DNA of 64,000 nucleotides. It comes from Cellulophaga sp. HaHaR_3_176 (GTDB taxonomy: Bacteria; Bacteroidota; Bacteroidia; Flavobacteriales; Flavobacteriaceae). Below, one piece after another: positions 47,295 to 56,945 of this stretch. Below the pieces are notes generated by a model that was not told where the DNA came from, did not search any database, and was given only the letters and a program-made list of their open reading frames with translations. Location of the stretch: NCBI RefSeq assembly GCF_019021925.1, contig NZ_CP058990.1:1542001-1606000 (forward strand), written 5' to 3'. Made by a program: the position numbers and the translations under genes. The stretch's first letter is position 1. The number at the start of each line of letters is the position of its first letter.

Positions 47295-48494
47295 ATGAAC
47301 CAGCCAACTTCCCCGTTTAGTAAACAGCAATTACTACCGCAAGAGGAGACTCTTGAAGTCTTTCGGAAAAAAGGAGAGCTATTTATAGGTATCCCCAAAG
47401 AAAATCAATATCAAGAAAAAAGAATTTGTTTAACGCCTGATGCTGTAAATGCTATTACAGCAAATGGACATAGAGTACTTATAGAAGCTGGTGCTGGAGA
47501 AGGTTCTCATTTTTCAGATATCAACTACACTAATGCAGGTGCTGAGATCACCAGAGACACTAAAAAAGTGTTTGGTTGTGGTATCGTTTTAAAAGTTGAA
47601 CCTCCTACCCTTTCTGAGATTGAAATGCTAAACCCACAGTCTACTGTAATTTCTGCACTTCAAATAAAAACACAATCAAAAAAATATTTTGAAAAATTAG
47701 CACAAAAAAGAATTAGCGCTATTGCTTTCGAATATATTATGGATGATGACGGCAAATATCCGGCCGTTCGTTCATTAAGTGAAATAGCAGGTATTTCATC
47801 TGTTTTAATCGCTTCTGAAATAATGTCTAACACTAATTATGGTAATGGGCTTATGTTTGGAAACATAAGTGGCGTACCCCCTGTTGAAGTTGTTATAATT
47901 GGTGCAGGTACAGTAGGTGAATTCGCTGCTCGATCTGCAATTGGATTAGGTGCTAATGTAAAAGTATTTGATAATTCGATTACAAAGCTTAGAACAATTC
48001 AAACCAACTTAAGACAAACTGTATACACATCTACCATACAACCCAAAAATCTACTCAAAGCTCTAAAACGTTGCGATGTAGCAATTGGTGCTACTAGAGG
48101 AAAAGATAGGTCTCCTGTTGTAGTTTCTAAAACTATGGTTGAAAACATGAAAAAAGGAGCCGTGATTATCGATGTAAGCATTGATATGGGTGGTTGCTTT
48201 GAAACTAGCGAAGTTACTACACACGACAAACCTACGTATGAAAAATATGGTGTTGTACATTACGCTGTACCAAATATTCCTTCTAGATACCCAAAAACAG
48301 CATCTATATCTATTAGTAATATTTTCACCCCTTATTTACTCAAAATAGGTGAAGAAGGTGGTATTGAAAATGCTCTTAGGTTTGATAAAGGCTTGAGAAA
48401 TGGTCTTTATTTTTACAGAGGCATACTTACAAATAAATCGGTTGGTGAATGGTTTGACCTATCTTACAACGATATTAATTTTCTTATTTTTTAA
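47295..48494 (+). CDS. ald: Alanine dehydrogenase
   Basis: 399 residues. N-terminal catalytic domain with IGIPKENQYQEKRICLTPDAV and a substrate Lys near QIKTQSKKYF. NAD-binding Rossmann domain with VVIIGAGTVGEFAARSAIGLGANVKVFDNS. NAD-dependent interconversion of alanine and pyruvate plus ammonia, or a close family member. Followed after 9 nt by the DUF4258 gene. Confidence 0.9.
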   Translation: MNQPTSPFSKQQLLPQEETLEVFRKKGELFIGIPKENQYQEKRICLTPDAVNAITANGHRVLIEAGAGEGSHFSDINYTNAGAEITRDTKKVFGCGIVLKVEPPTLSEIEMLNPQSTVISALQIKTQSKKYFEKLAQKRISAIAFEYIMDDDGKYPAVRSLSEIAGISSVLIASEIMSNTNYGNGLMFGNISGVPPVEVVIIGAGTVGEFAARSAIGLGANVKVFDNSITKLRTIQTNLRQTVYTSTIQPKNLLKALKRCDVAIGATRGKDRSPVVVSKTMVENMKKGAVIIDVSIDMGGCFETSEVTTHDKPTYEKYGVVHYAVPNIPSRYPKTASISISNIFTPYLLKIGEEGGIENALRFDKGLRNGLYFYRGILTNKSVGEWFDLSYNDINFLIF

Positions 48495-48503
48495 TTACTA
48501 CAC

Positions 48504-48884
48504 ATGCCATTTATAAAACGTTTAGGTTTTTTTTTATTCGGACTTTCTATTGGATTAATTTTTCTTGCTTTCTTTTTAAAAAACAAAGCAAAAGAAACTG
48601 GTGCTGAATTTTGTTATTTTCCTAACTGCAGGGTCCTTAAAGATTTACGATCTAAATCATACTCTTATTCTGATGATATCTCCGCAAAAATTGCTAACGG
48701 AGAAATAGACTCTTTATACATTAAAAATTTCTTTTTAAATGGCGAAGTTGATTTTGACAACAGTGATACAAAATCAAAACCTTGCAAAACTTACGTTATA
48801 GAAAATGAAATTGAAGACAAACCAACACAGCGGTTAACCGTAACCAATTGCACTGACAAAATAGTTATTCAAACTATAGAATAA
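48504..48884 (+). CDS. DUF4258-like protein with one membrane anchor
   Basis: 126 residues. A hydrophobic segment at about 7-27 is followed by a compact alpha/beta domain (about 40-125) with DDISAKIANGEIDSLYIKNFF and KTYVIENEIEDKPTQRLTVTNCTDKIVIQTIE, resembling DUF4258 (a small RelE-like fold). Cotranscribed with ald (9 nt gap). No toxin context is seen. Confidence 0.65.
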   Translation: MPFIKRLGFFLFGLSIGLIFLAFFLKNKAKETGAEFCYFPNCRVLKDLRSKSYSYSDDISAKIANGEIDSLYIKNFFLNGEVDFDNSDTKSKPCKTYVIENEIEDKPTQRLTVTNCTDKIVIQTIE

Positions 48885-48919
48885 AAAAAGGGTCAACTTT
48901 TAAAGTTGACCCTTTTTTT
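48883..48919. terminator. Bidirectional terminator between the DUF4258 and proline dehydrogenase genes
   Basis: GGGTCAACTTT / AAAGTTGACCC core with seven A before and seven T after, directly between the convergent stops. Confidence 0.92.
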
Positions 48920-48920
48920 A

Positions 48921-50087
48921 TTAAATTTTTCTTCTCTTACGTTCTTCCTTTAAGAGATTGAGTTCACGAGTTGTTTGCCCTGCTACCGATGTATTTTCTT
49001 CTGCCCTTCTTATTAAATAAGGCATAACATCTCGTACGGGTCCAAATGGTAGATATTTTGCTACATTATATCCTTTTGCTGCCAAATTAAAAGAAATATG
49101 ATCGCTCATACCATACAATTGACCAAACCAAACACCAACATTATCTGCTGATATGTTTTTTTGTTCCATTAACTCTAACAATTTATAACAACTCTCTTCA
49201 TTATGAGTACCTGCAAAAATTGACATATCATCTAAATTATCAATCATATAAGCTGCAACCATATCAAAGTTTTTATCCGTAGCTTGTTTTGATCCACATA
49301 TCGGAGACATATAACCTTTATCTTTAGCACGGTCATTTTCTTTTTCCATGTAAGCACCACGAACAATTTTCATACCTATCTTAAAACCATCTTGCTTTGC
49401 TTTTGTATGTAGTTCTTGTAAATACTCAAAACGATCCCAACGGTATAACTGCAATGTATTGAAAACTACTGCTTTTTCTTTATTGTATTTTCGCATCATG
49501 TCCTCTACTAACTTGTCAGCAGCGTCTTGCATCCAACTTTCCTCTCCGTCAACCAATAAAGCAACATCTAAATCATAAGCCTTCTTACAGGTTTTATCAA
49601 ATCTTCCAACAACTCTTTTCCACTCTTGCTCTTCTTTATCTGTTAATGCCTTGCCTTCACTTATTTTCTGAAATAAGGCAAATCTACCATAACCTGAAGG
49701 TTTAAATACTGCGAAAGGAATAGCTTCTTTTTCTTTTACAAAATCTAATACATTTAGTATTGTTTGTAAAGCATTATCTAATGGGTCTTCGTCATCTTTT
49801 CCTTCCACTGAATAATCTAAAACTGAACTCACCCCTTTGGTATATAATTTATCTACCACTGGCAAGCAATCTTTTTCATTTATTCCTCCGCAAAAATGAT
49901 CAAACACCGTAGCTCTTATTAAACCTTCTACAGGTAAATGCGCTTTAATAGCAAAGTTTGTCATAGCAGTACCAATTTTAACTAATGGTTCATTTGCTAT
50001 CATCTTAAACAAAAAATAAGCACGTTCTAATTCTGCATCTGTTTTTAACGCAAAAGCTGTTGCAGTATTCTCAAAAATAGATCTCAT
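48921..50087 (-). CDS. Proline dehydrogenase (monofunctional)
   Basis: 388 residues, FAD-dependent PRODH barrel without a P5C dehydrogenase domain. Seen: VLDYSVEG, FKPSGYGRF, ALLVDGEESWMQDAADKL, NTLQLYRWDRFEYLQ, GMKIVRGAYMEKEN, AGTHNEESCYKLLE, QLYGMSD and LPFGPVRDVMPYLIRRAEEN. Oxidises proline to P5C, passing electrons to quinone at the inner membrane. Divergent from aroB. Confidence 0.93.
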   Translation of the reverse strand: MRSIFENTATAFALKTDAELERAYFLFKMIANEPLVKIGTAMTNFAIKAHLPVEGLIRATVFDHFCGGINEKDCLPVVDKLYTKGVSSVLDYSVEGKDDEDPLDNALQTILNVLDFVKEKEAIPFAVFKPSGYGRFALFQKISEGKALTDKEEQEWKRVVGRFDKTCKKAYDLDVALLVDGEESWMQDAADKLVEDMMRKYNKEKAVVFNTLQLYRWDRFEYLQELHTKAKQDGFKIGMKIVRGAYMEKENDRAKDKGYMSPICGSKQATDKNFDMVAAYMIDNLDDMSIFAGTHNEESCYKLLELMEQKNISADNVGVWFGQLYGMSDHISFNLAAKGYNVAKYLPFGPVRDVMPYLIRRAEENTSVAGQTTRELNLLKEERKRRKI

Positions 50088-50109
50088 TCGTTTGATATTT
50101 TATAACTTT

Positions 50110-50117
50110 CAAATATA
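50110..50117 (-). promoter_or_regulatory. -7 promoter element of the proline dehydrogenase gene
   Basis: TATATTTG on the minus strand, 23 nt upstream of the start. A second one, TACATTTG, lies at 50125-50132. Confidence 0.45.
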
Positions 50118-50185
50118 AGTACTCCAAATGTATTCCTAGAACTAAAAATAGTCTTTATTTTGCATCAAATTTTATTACAAAAAAA

Positions 50186-51247
50186 ATGGATTCTATTATA
50201 TCAGCATCATACGCAGTACATTTTAATGACCTAGCCTATAACGCTATAAATTCTCATTTAGCTAAAGCTAATTATTCTAAAGTTTTCATTTTAGTTGATG
50301 AGAATACTCATAATTATTGTCTTGCTCAATTTATGTCAGAAATAAATGGAGATTATCAATATGAAATAATTGAAATAGAATCAGGAGAAATCAATAAAAA
50401 TATAGAAACATGTACTCAAGTTTGGCAAGTACTTTCTGAACTTGATGCTGACCGAAAAAGTGTTTTAATTAATTTAGGTGGTGGTGTTGTTACTGACTTA
50501 GGTGGTTTTGTTGCTTCAACTTTTAAAAGAGGTATTGATTTTATAAACATACCAACTACATTGCTATCTATGGTTGATGCTTCTGTTGGAGGTAAAACTG
50601 GAGTAGATTTAGGGGTTTTAAAAAATCAGGTTGGCGTTATAAATCAACCTGTAATGGTTTTAGTGGTTTCTAATTTTTTGAAAACATTAGAAGAAAGACA
50701 ATTACAAAGTGGCTTTGCTGAAATGCTTAAGCATGGACTTATTAAGGATAGCTCGTACTGGACTTCACTTAAGCCATTGTCTAATTTTAATGATATAGAT
50801 AGCTTGATATATCATTCTGTATCCATAAAAAATGAAGTTGTTTTAAAAGACCCCACTGAGCAAAATTTGAGAAAAATACTTAATTATGGGCATACACTAG
50901 GCCATGCTGTAGAATCTTATTTTTTAGAAAGTGAAAATCATGATTTACTACTACATGGTGAGGCAATTGCTGCAGGTATGATTTTAGAAGGATTTTTATC
51001 TTATAAATTAACAAGCTTACCTTTAGAAGAATTAGAAGATATTAAATCTACATTTTTAAGCAGATACAAAAAAGTTGAATTTACAGACCATGATATTCTA
51101 AATATTCTAAAGCTTTTGAAATTTGATAAAAAGAACTCTCATGGTAATATAAACTTTGTTCTTTTAAAAAATATTGGAGACACAGTTATCGATATAAAAG
51201 TACCTGAGGAATTATTACATGAAGCGTTTGCTTACTACAAAGAATAA
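50186..51247 (+). CDS. aroB: 3-dehydroquinate synthase
   Basis: 353 residues. NAD-binding LGGGVVTDLGGFVASTFKRGIDFINIPTTLL region, VDASVGGKTGVDLG, and zinc ligands in NYGHTLGHAVE and LLHGEAIAAGM. Second step of the shikimate pathway. Confidence 0.95.
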   Translation: MDSIISASYAVHFNDLAYNAINSHLAKANYSKVFILVDENTHNYCLAQFMSEINGDYQYEIIEIESGEINKNIETCTQVWQVLSELDADRKSVLINLGGGVVTDLGGFVASTFKRGIDFINIPTTLLSMVDASVGGKTGVDLGVLKNQVGVINQPVMVLVVSNFLKTLEERQLQSGFAEMLKHGLIKDSSYWTSLKPLSNFNDIDSLIYHSVSIKNEVVLKDPTEQNLRKILNYGHTLGHAVESYFLESENHDLLLHGEAIAAGMILEGFLSYKLTSLPLEELEDIKSTFLSRYKKVEFTDHDILNILKLLKFDKKNSHGNINFVLLKNIGDTVIDIKVPEELLHEAFAYYKE

Positions 51248-51343
51248 GAGCTTCACATACTAAAAATTAGTATCCTACAACTCTTCTGCTTTTTAAGCGT
51301 AAAAAAAACATAGCTTAGTTTAACAAACTAAAAAACCTAAATT

Positions 51344-51670
51344 ATGTTACGTAAACTAGTAGATTACAAAAAGTTAAGTCATGAAGTGGCCGTATTATTA
51401 ATTGAAACATATCCACATGGATATGGAGATTCTGACATCATTGCATTCAAAAACATGCACGGTGAAACTATTGAAGCTGTTGAAGTAAAAACTGATGAAG
51501 TTATTTATTTGATTAAAATAAGTAAGAGTTTATCAAACTTTATTGCAAATTTCGATGACTCTATTGTTAAAGAGTTAAAAATTGATTCTAAGCCCAATTT
51601 GTCAAAAAGAGAAAAGAAAATAGAATTATTAATTGGTAATGAACTTCAAAAAGAAAACTCTTTCGATTAA
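51344..51670 (+). CDS. Conserved hypothetical protein (108 aa)
   Basis: 108 residues, soluble, acidic/basic mixed. N-terminal KKLSHEVAVLLIETYPHGYGDSDIIAFKNMHGE, then TIEAVEVKTDEVIYLIKISKSLSNFI and a charged tail. I recall similar small proteins in other flavobacteria but know no function. A 7-bp inverted repeat (TTAGTTT/AAACTAA) lies about 20 nt before the ATG. Ends overlapping the DinB gene by 4 nt, tail to tail. Confidence 0.65.
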   Translation: MLRKLVDYKKLSHEVAVLLIETYPHGYGDSDIIAFKNMHGETIEAVEVKTDEVIYLIKISKSLSNFIANFDDSIVKELKIDSKPNLSKREKKIELLIGNELQKENSFD

Positions 51671-52188
51671 ATAGTAAAATACCTTTCGTTTAAAATTTTC
51701 AAATGGTGCTTTAGATGTCCAGATAATATAAAACCTGAAGCACCTACACTTAATCTAGAATTACTTGCTACCCCCCATTTTTGCAAGTCGTTATTATCAT
51801 ACGATTCAAAAAGTGCAATAGTCGAATTTCTAACGGCTAAAAATTCATTTAACAAGCTTTCTTTAGTTCTATTATTAGCCTTAGAGTCCGCTACATATAT
51901 ATCTTGATCAAAACCAGGAAATTTTGAATCATCGCCTCTTGAAATACATAATGCCCTATATTGAAATACTCTTTCGGTATCAATAAGGTGTAACAATACC
52001 TCTGCCAAAGTCCACTTTCCTTCTGCATAAGCAAAAGTCCACTTATTATTTGGTACTGTTTTTATATATTTCTCTAATTCCTCTTTTCCACTATATAACG
52101 CTTCTAAAATTGTTACTTCTTCAAGTGTTGAAATATATGTTTGATAAAATTGATTGTAATCAGATGTATTTAATTGAGATAATTTCAT
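51667..52188 (-). CDS. DinB family protein
   Basis: 173 residues. Four-helix DinB/YfiT fold with the three putative metal His: AEVLLHLIDTERVF (His near 67) and LSGHLKHHLKILNERY (about 156-171). Members include thiol-dependent transferases (bacillithiol, mycothiol) and enzymes of unknown reaction. SRGDDSKFPGFDQDIYV is a common stretch of this branch. Confidence 0.85.
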   Translation of the reverse strand: MKLSQLNTSDYNQFYQTYISTLEEVTILEALYSGKEELEKYIKTVPNNKWTFAYAEGKWTLAEVLLHLIDTERVFQYRALCISRGDDSKFPGFDQDIYVADSKANNRTKESLLNEFLAVRNSTIALFESYDNNDLQKWGVASNSRLSVGASGFILSGHLKHHLKILNERYFTI

Positions 52189-52262
52189 TGTTTCGTATTA
52201 GGGTAAAATAAAAAACCCAAACAATTTCTGCTCAGGTTTATATATAGTAATTTTTTAATGAA

Positions 52263-52742
52263 TTACATTTCGTTAAAAATGGTATGCATTAAACGTTTTT
52301 TATCATTTATACTTTCTTCAAGAGAAATCATAGTTTCCGTTCTATCAATACCATCAATATCATCTATTTTAAAAATGATGTTTTTTGCATGTGTAGTATC
52401 TTTAGCTCGTATTTTACAAAAAATATTAAATTTACCTGTTGTTATATGAGCTACTGTTACATTAGGTATTAAATTTAAACGCTCTAAAACAAATTTAGTC
52501 TGATGTGTTTTCTCTAAGAAAATACCGATATAAGCGATAAAAGCATAACCTAACTTTACATAATCTAAAGTTAAAGAAGATCCTTTAATAATACCCGCAT
52601 CTTCCATTTTCTTAACTCTTACGTGAACCGTACCCGCAGAAATTAAAAGTTTCTTAGCTATATCTGTAAAAGGTGTTCTGGTGTTATCAATTAACATATC
52701 CAGAATTTGGTGATCTATTTCGTCTAATTTTACTTTTCCCAT
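52263..52742 (-). CDS. Lrp/AsnC family transcriptional regulator
   Basis: 159 residues. N-terminal winged HTH (LDEIDHQILDMLIDNTRTPFTDIAKKLLISAGTVHVRVKKMEDAGIIKG, residues about 5-53) and C-terminal RAM ligand-binding domain (about 68-150) with ITTGKFNIFCKIRAKD. Senses an amino acid or similar ligand; target genes not evident. Own consensus promoter; such regulators commonly repress themselves. Confidence 0.93.
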   Translation of the reverse strand: MGKVKLDEIDHQILDMLIDNTRTPFTDIAKKLLISAGTVHVRVKKMEDAGIIKGSSLTLDYVKLGYAFIAYIGIFLEKTHQTKFVLERLNLIPNVTVAHITTGKFNIFCKIRAKDTTHAKNIIFKIDDIDGIDRTETMISLEESINDKKRLMHTIFNEM

Positions 52743-52764
52743 CTTATTAAAAATAATTTATATG

Positions 52765-52795
52765 CAAAAATAACTAATTAAGAAATTAATTTCAA
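52765..52795 (-). promoter_or_regulatory. Promoter of the Lrp/AsnC gene
   Basis: Minus strand TTG (52795-52793), 20-base spacer, TATTTTTG (52772-52765): full consensus, 22 nt before the start. Confidence 0.65.
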
Positions 52796-52849
52796 TAAAT
52801 GTTGACTAATTTTAACAAAAACGTAAAAATTTAATAGTAATTGAAAATA

Positions 52850-53968
52850 TTATTCATTTTTCTTGATTAATTCCATCACTGAGTTTAGTTCTTTTAATGC
52901 TTTCAAATCACTACCATTCAAGCAATTATAAGTTTTATGACCGTAAAAACCATCTAAATTTCCTTTATTTTCAATTACAGGAGGAAAAGTAATTTTTTTA
53001 GAAACTAGCGTTTCTTTAAATAAAATTCCAAAAGAAGTACCTTTCTCTAAGCTATCATCAAAAATTTCTGCATTATTAATAAGAATGTCGTAAAATAATT
53101 TTCCGTTTTCTGGAATTTCAAAATATTGATCTTGAATAAAATTAACACTTGATTGCTTTGATATTACTTCTACACCTTTTAATAAGGCACAAAATATATA
53201 ACATCTAGTTTCTTCTCTTTCATAATCATTTACATAATGGCCAGATTCAAATAGAATTGTTGGTTTTTTTAACATCTGAAAAGTATCTCCAACACAATTA
53301 GCATTAAAACCATCGTCGTACCTACCCACTTGCCCTGGTATATATTGTTGCAGTTCTAAATTCATTGCAACGATAAGCTGCATACTTTCTCCCCTAGTTT
53401 CTGAAATTGTTCTTTCTTCGTCATGAGCAGGTGCTAAAAAAGATACCGTAGCTGGTTTATTTGTTTTACCTACATTGAATATAGTACGCTGATCATGTAA
53501 ATTAAAACAATAATCTGGTTTGAAATTTTCATATACATTTCTAAGCACTTTACTTTCAGGTTGCGTTCTATTTTGCGCATCTCTATTTAAGTCAATTTCA
53601 TTCGCATTTATTCTCGTATATGCCTCTGCTCCATCAGGATTTAAAATTGGTATAATTTTAATAGTACATTTTTCCAAAATCTCATTTACTAAATCATCAT
53701 CTGATTTCATGAAGTTTAAAAAATCTAGTACTGCTTTAGTAGTTGTCGATTCATTACCATGCATTTGAGACCACATGAATATTTTAAGACTTCCCGATCC
53801 AAATGTTACAGATTTTATATTTTTTTCTAAGACAGACTTTCCAATAACATCTACCTTAAATTGATTTGGTAAATTTTCTAATAAAGGAAAAATAGAATCA
53901 TTCGTAACATATCGTCCTGACACTTTTTTCTCTTTAATACCATTATGAATCGTCTTAAAATCTACCAT
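52850..53968 (-). CDS. M14 family zinc carboxypeptidase
   Basis: 372 residues, no signal peptide. Zinc ligands H70 and E73 in SQMHGNEST and H158 in FNLHDQ; substrate-binding DLNRDAQNR (127-135); the catalytic Glu probably in LFESGHY. The Zn/DLNRD pattern fits the M14 subfamily of deacylases and carboxypeptidases acting on small substrates. Since it lacks a signal peptide it probably acts in the cytoplasm, e.g. on peptide or muropeptide fragments (inferred). Confidence 0.85.
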   Translation of the reverse strand: MVDFKTIHNGIKEKKVSGRYVTNDSIFPLLENLPNQFKVDVIGKSVLEKNIKSVTFGSGSLKIFMWSQMHGNESTTTKAVLDFLNFMKSDDDLVNEILEKCTIKIIPILNPDGAEAYTRINANEIDLNRDAQNRTQPESKVLRNVYENFKPDYCFNLHDQRTIFNVGKTNKPATVSFLAPAHDEERTISETRGESMQLIVAMNLELQQYIPGQVGRYDDGFNANCVGDTFQMLKKPTILFESGHYVNDYEREETRCYIFCALLKGVEVISKQSSVNFIQDQYFEIPENGKLFYDILINNAEIFDDSLEKGTSFGILFKETLVSKKITFPPVIENKGNLDGFYGHKTYNCLNGSDLKALKELNSVMELIKKNE

Positions 53969-54249
53969 TATATTATTCTATTTTAATTACAAAAATAACA
54001 CCTATTTTAATTACAAATGTAATTAACATTATTTACATTTGTATTCAATAATTTTAGACACAAGTATTAATAAATACACATTTGTAAACAAAAAAATTAC
54101 AAAATAAAATTTACAAAAATAAATCAATTAATAGATTTAAAATCAAATAATTAATAATATTTATTTCTAGTTATTATTTAATAAATAACTAGAAAAATTA
54201 GCTTCTTAAAGGTTTTAAAACTTAAAAAAATAACTTTTAAAAATTTACA
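53969..54249. promoter_or_regulatory. AT-rich divergent regulatory region with short repeats
   Basis: 281 bases between the M14 and XRE genes. A perfect 16-base direct repeat (CTATTTTAATTACAAA at 53978-53993 and 54002-54017) overlaps a minus-strand TATTTTTG at 53990-53997. TTACAAATGTAA at 54011-54022 recurs inverted as TTACATTTGTA (54033-54043) and ACATTTGTAAA (54078-54088). Could be operator sites for the XRE protein, or simply stacked TAnnTTTG elements. Confidence 0.4.
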
Positions 54250-54621
54250 ATGGTAAATTCTGAAGAATTTATAAAAAGACTAGAAAAGATACTAGACTTT
54301 TACAATTTAACTGCAGCTGCTTTTGCTGACAAAATAAATGTTCAGCGATCTAGTATTTCACACCTACTTTCAGGAAGAAACAAACCGAGTTTGGAATTTG
54401 TTTTAAAAGTAGTCGGCTCTTTTCCTGATGTGAATTTATATTGGCTTTTAAATGGAAAAGGCTCTTTTCCTTCTAAATCAGAAAAACAAAATACCCCTAC
54501 TCCAAAATCTACAAACAAGAATATTGAAACTAGTTTTTCAAAAAAAAATTCTTCTGGAAAAAACATTAAAAAAGTGATTTTATTTTTTGATGATGGTAGC
54601 TTTGAAGCTTACGAAATGTAA
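54250..54621 (+). CDS. XRE-type helix-turn-helix DNA-binding protein
   Basis: 123 residues. HTH at about 6-60 (FYNLTAAAFADKINVQRSSISHLLSGRNKPSLEFVLKVV), followed by FPDVNLYWLLNGKGSFP, the same motif as in the 43.4-kb protein. The linker is Ser/Lys/Thr-rich and a short C-terminal beta strand ends it (KKVILFFDDGSFEAYEM). Likely a local regulator, possibly of itself and the divergent M14 gene. Confidence 0.85.
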   Translation: MVNSEEFIKRLEKILDFYNLTAAAFADKINVQRSSISHLLSGRNKPSLEFVLKVVGSFPDVNLYWLLNGKGSFPSKSEKQNTPTPKSTNKNIETSFSKKNSSGKNIKKVILFFDDGSFEAYEM

Positions 54622-54693
54622 CCTCTCTTATTTATTTACAATTAGAACATTTCTTATAGCATCATCCCAACAAAATTTCTTTATTTTGTAGTC

Positions 54694-55056
54694 ATGAAAC
54701 ATAAGCTACTTTTTATCCTATTTATAGCGCTAAGCGCAACATCATGTTATCAACCAGAACGCAATTGTGCAGATTTTAAAACTGGTGATTTTACTTTTGA
54801 ATATGAGGTTGATGGACAAAAGAAAAAAAGCAACTTTACAAGAACGGAAAAATACAGTATTGAACATTACGAAAACCAAATTGACACCGCTAGTGTACGT
54901 TGGCTGAACGATTGTGAGTTTATTTTAAATACAAGTACTAATGAAACTCCTATACATTACAAGATACTATCTACCACAAAAAATTCATATATGTTTGAAT
55001 ATAATGTAGTAGGCAAGGCTAATAAATCTAAGGGGACTGCTGTAAAAACTAATTAA
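54694..55056 (+). CDS. Small lipoprotein, unknown
   Basis: 120 residues. Signal peptide with lipobox (ALSATSC, Cys 18), then a beta-rich domain with CADFKTGDFTFEYEVDG, RWLNDCEFIL and a Lys-rich end. Two further Cys (about 25 and 73) could form a disulfide. Probably an outer- or inner-membrane-anchored periplasmic protein. A conserved flavobacterial family as I recall, without known role. Confidence 0.75.
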   Translation: MKHKLLFILFIALSATSCYQPERNCADFKTGDFTFEYEVDGQKKKSNFTRTEKYSIEHYENQIDTASVRWLNDCEFILNTSTNETPIHYKILSTTKNSYMFEYNVVGKANKSKGTAVKTN

Positions 55057-55216
55057 TTTGTATTTGAAATTTTCACAAATTCAATGCACTCAAATTAGAA
55101 ATTTCAACTAGCATTTTATCTGAAGTGATAATTATTAATTTAACAACTTAATATCTTCAATCCACTCATTTACAAATAAATATTATCATTTATATAAAGT
55201 ATACGAACTACAAAAC

Positions 55217-56872
55217 ATGTTACAAAAAATTAAATTCAACAGTTTATATTTTATAGTTTTTTTTACCATTCTTAATCTAATACAAGTAAGTTTTACCGAA
55301 TTAACTAGTGATGAAGCATATTATTGGTTTTATTCTTTAAAATTAGATTGGGGCTATTACGACCACCCTCCTATGGTTGGCTTTTTAACGTATTTAGGTG
55401 GTTTGTTTTTCAATTCAGAACTCGGTGTTCGTGTATTTCACGTTTTAACAATATCAGTCGGACTCTTTTTCTTATTCAAATTACTTTCAGAAAAAGAAAA
55501 AATTTATGCTGCAGTTATAATTCTCGCACTACCGTTATTCAACTACATTTCATTCATAATCTTTCCAGATACAGCATTAGTAGGCGCTACAGCACTAATA
55601 TTATATGGTTATAAAAATTTTATTGATAAAAATAATATACCAACAGCATTACTATTAGGTTTTTACTTCTCAATCGCTCTTTATTCTAAGTACCATGCTG
55701 TCTTATTTATATTTTTCATAGTCTTATCAAACATAAAACTACTTACTAATAAATATTTCTATATCTCCATTCTAACAGCTTCTATCTTGTTTTTACCGCA
55801 TTTATACTGGCAGTATGTTCATGATTTTGTAACATTTAAATACCACTTAATAGGAAGATCTAGTAGTTTTAAACTTAAATTTTTTACTGAATTTTTAGGC
55901 ACTCAAATTGGAATCATCGGTTTAGCAGTGATTTTTATTCCTTTTATTTACAAACCCGTTAATACATTCGAAAAAAGCTTAAAATACATCGCATTAGGAA
56001 CATTTGTTTTTTTTGCTTTTAGTAGCCTTAGAGGTTACGTACACTTACATTGGACATCAATAGCCCTTATTCCCATTATTATAATGGGAGCAAAATTCTA
56101 TAGCTCTCGAAAATCCAATAAACTATTCACATACCTAACAACTCCATTTATAGGCCTACTCTTAATCATACGATTATACTTTATGTTTAATATTTTCGGT
56201 GTAAATAATTTAAATGTAGACTACTACCACGAACACCCGTTATGGGCTGAGGATATTAACACCATAGCAGACACAACACCTGTTGTCTTTAACACAGGCA
56301 ATAGCGGATTAAGAGATGCACCTATGTACACTTTTTACTCTAATAAATTCGCCACAGCTTTATTTCCTGGTGAACACAAAAAATCTCAGTATCAAGTTTT
56401 AAACTATGAAGACAGTATTCAAAATAAAACAATAACCTACATTGAATATAACAATAAAAGCAACGGAACTTTAGTAAAATCAAGGATGGGCAAGAAGTTT
56501 TACCATCAAAAAATTGAAAATTTCAAAAGCTTTACCAATATTATCATTGAAAGTGAATTTAAGCAAGACCCCCAACAAGAAAACTTCTTAGTAACTTTAA
56601 AAATTAAAAATCACAGAAACAATGCTTTAATATTTTCAAAAGAACAAAAATTATACATAAACTTTGAGGATGAAAAAGGTTTTATAAAACAAAAAAGCAT
56701 CAACCTTTCAGAAATCACTAATATAAAACCTACTTCTGAACGAGTTATATCAATTCCTGTTGAAAAAGAATTTTTACCAACCAACACATATTCATACATA
56801 ATAGGCTTCACCAACAAACTAACCTCTCTTAACTCCGTAAACAGTGAAAGAAAAAAAATAATGGTCAAATAA
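55217..56872 (+). CDS. GT-C membrane glycosyltransferase (ArnT/PMT-like)
   Basis: 551 residues. About ten hydrophobic segments in residues 10-330. The first periplasmic loop has the acidic LTSDEAYYWFYSLKLDWGYYDHPPMVGF (26-53), the GT39/GT83 signature with the catalytic Asp/Glu. A soluble C-terminal domain (about 335-551) follows. Uses polyprenyl-phosphate sugars to decorate lipids, proteins or glycans in the periplasm; substrate unknown. Confidence 0.88.
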   Translation: MLQKIKFNSLYFIVFFTILNLIQVSFTELTSDEAYYWFYSLKLDWGYYDHPPMVGFLTYLGGLFFNSELGVRVFHVLTISVGLFFLFKLLSEKEKIYAAVIILALPLFNYISFIIFPDTALVGATALILYGYKNFIDKNNIPTALLLGFYFSIALYSKYHAVLFIFFIVLSNIKLLTNKYFYISILTASILFLPHLYWQYVHDFVTFKYHLIGRSSSFKLKFFTEFLGTQIGIIGLAVIFIPFIYKPVNTFEKSLKYIALGTFVFFAFSSLRGYVHLHWTSIALIPIIIMGAKFYSSRKSNKLFTYLTTPFIGLLLIIRLYFMFNIFGVNNLNVDYYHEHPLWAEDINTIADTTPVVFNTGNSGLRDAPMYTFYSNKFATALFPGEHKKSQYQVLNYEDSIQNKTITYIEYNNKSNGTLVKSRMGKKFYHQKIENFKSFTNIIIESEFKQDPQQENFLVTLKIKNHRNNALIFSKEQKLYINFEDEKGFIKQKSINLSEITNIKPTSERVISIPVEKEFLPTNTYSYIIGFTNKLTSLNSVNSERKKIMVK

Positions 56873-56945
56873 ACCTTATTAAAAAACCATATATTAGTTT
56901 TTTCTCAAAAATTATCCTCAGTTTTGCCGCCTGAAATTTTACAGC

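Noticed and set aside
48504..48884. DUF4258 protein as toxin of a toxin-antitoxin pair
   Set aside because: It has a membrane anchor, is cotranscribed with ald, and no antitoxin-like small gene is adjacent.
43401..54621. Two XRE regulators as borders of a prophage or island
   Set aside because: Between them are conserved core genes (tsaE, ald, aroB, proline dehydrogenase, Lrp) with no integrase, capsid or attachment repeats.
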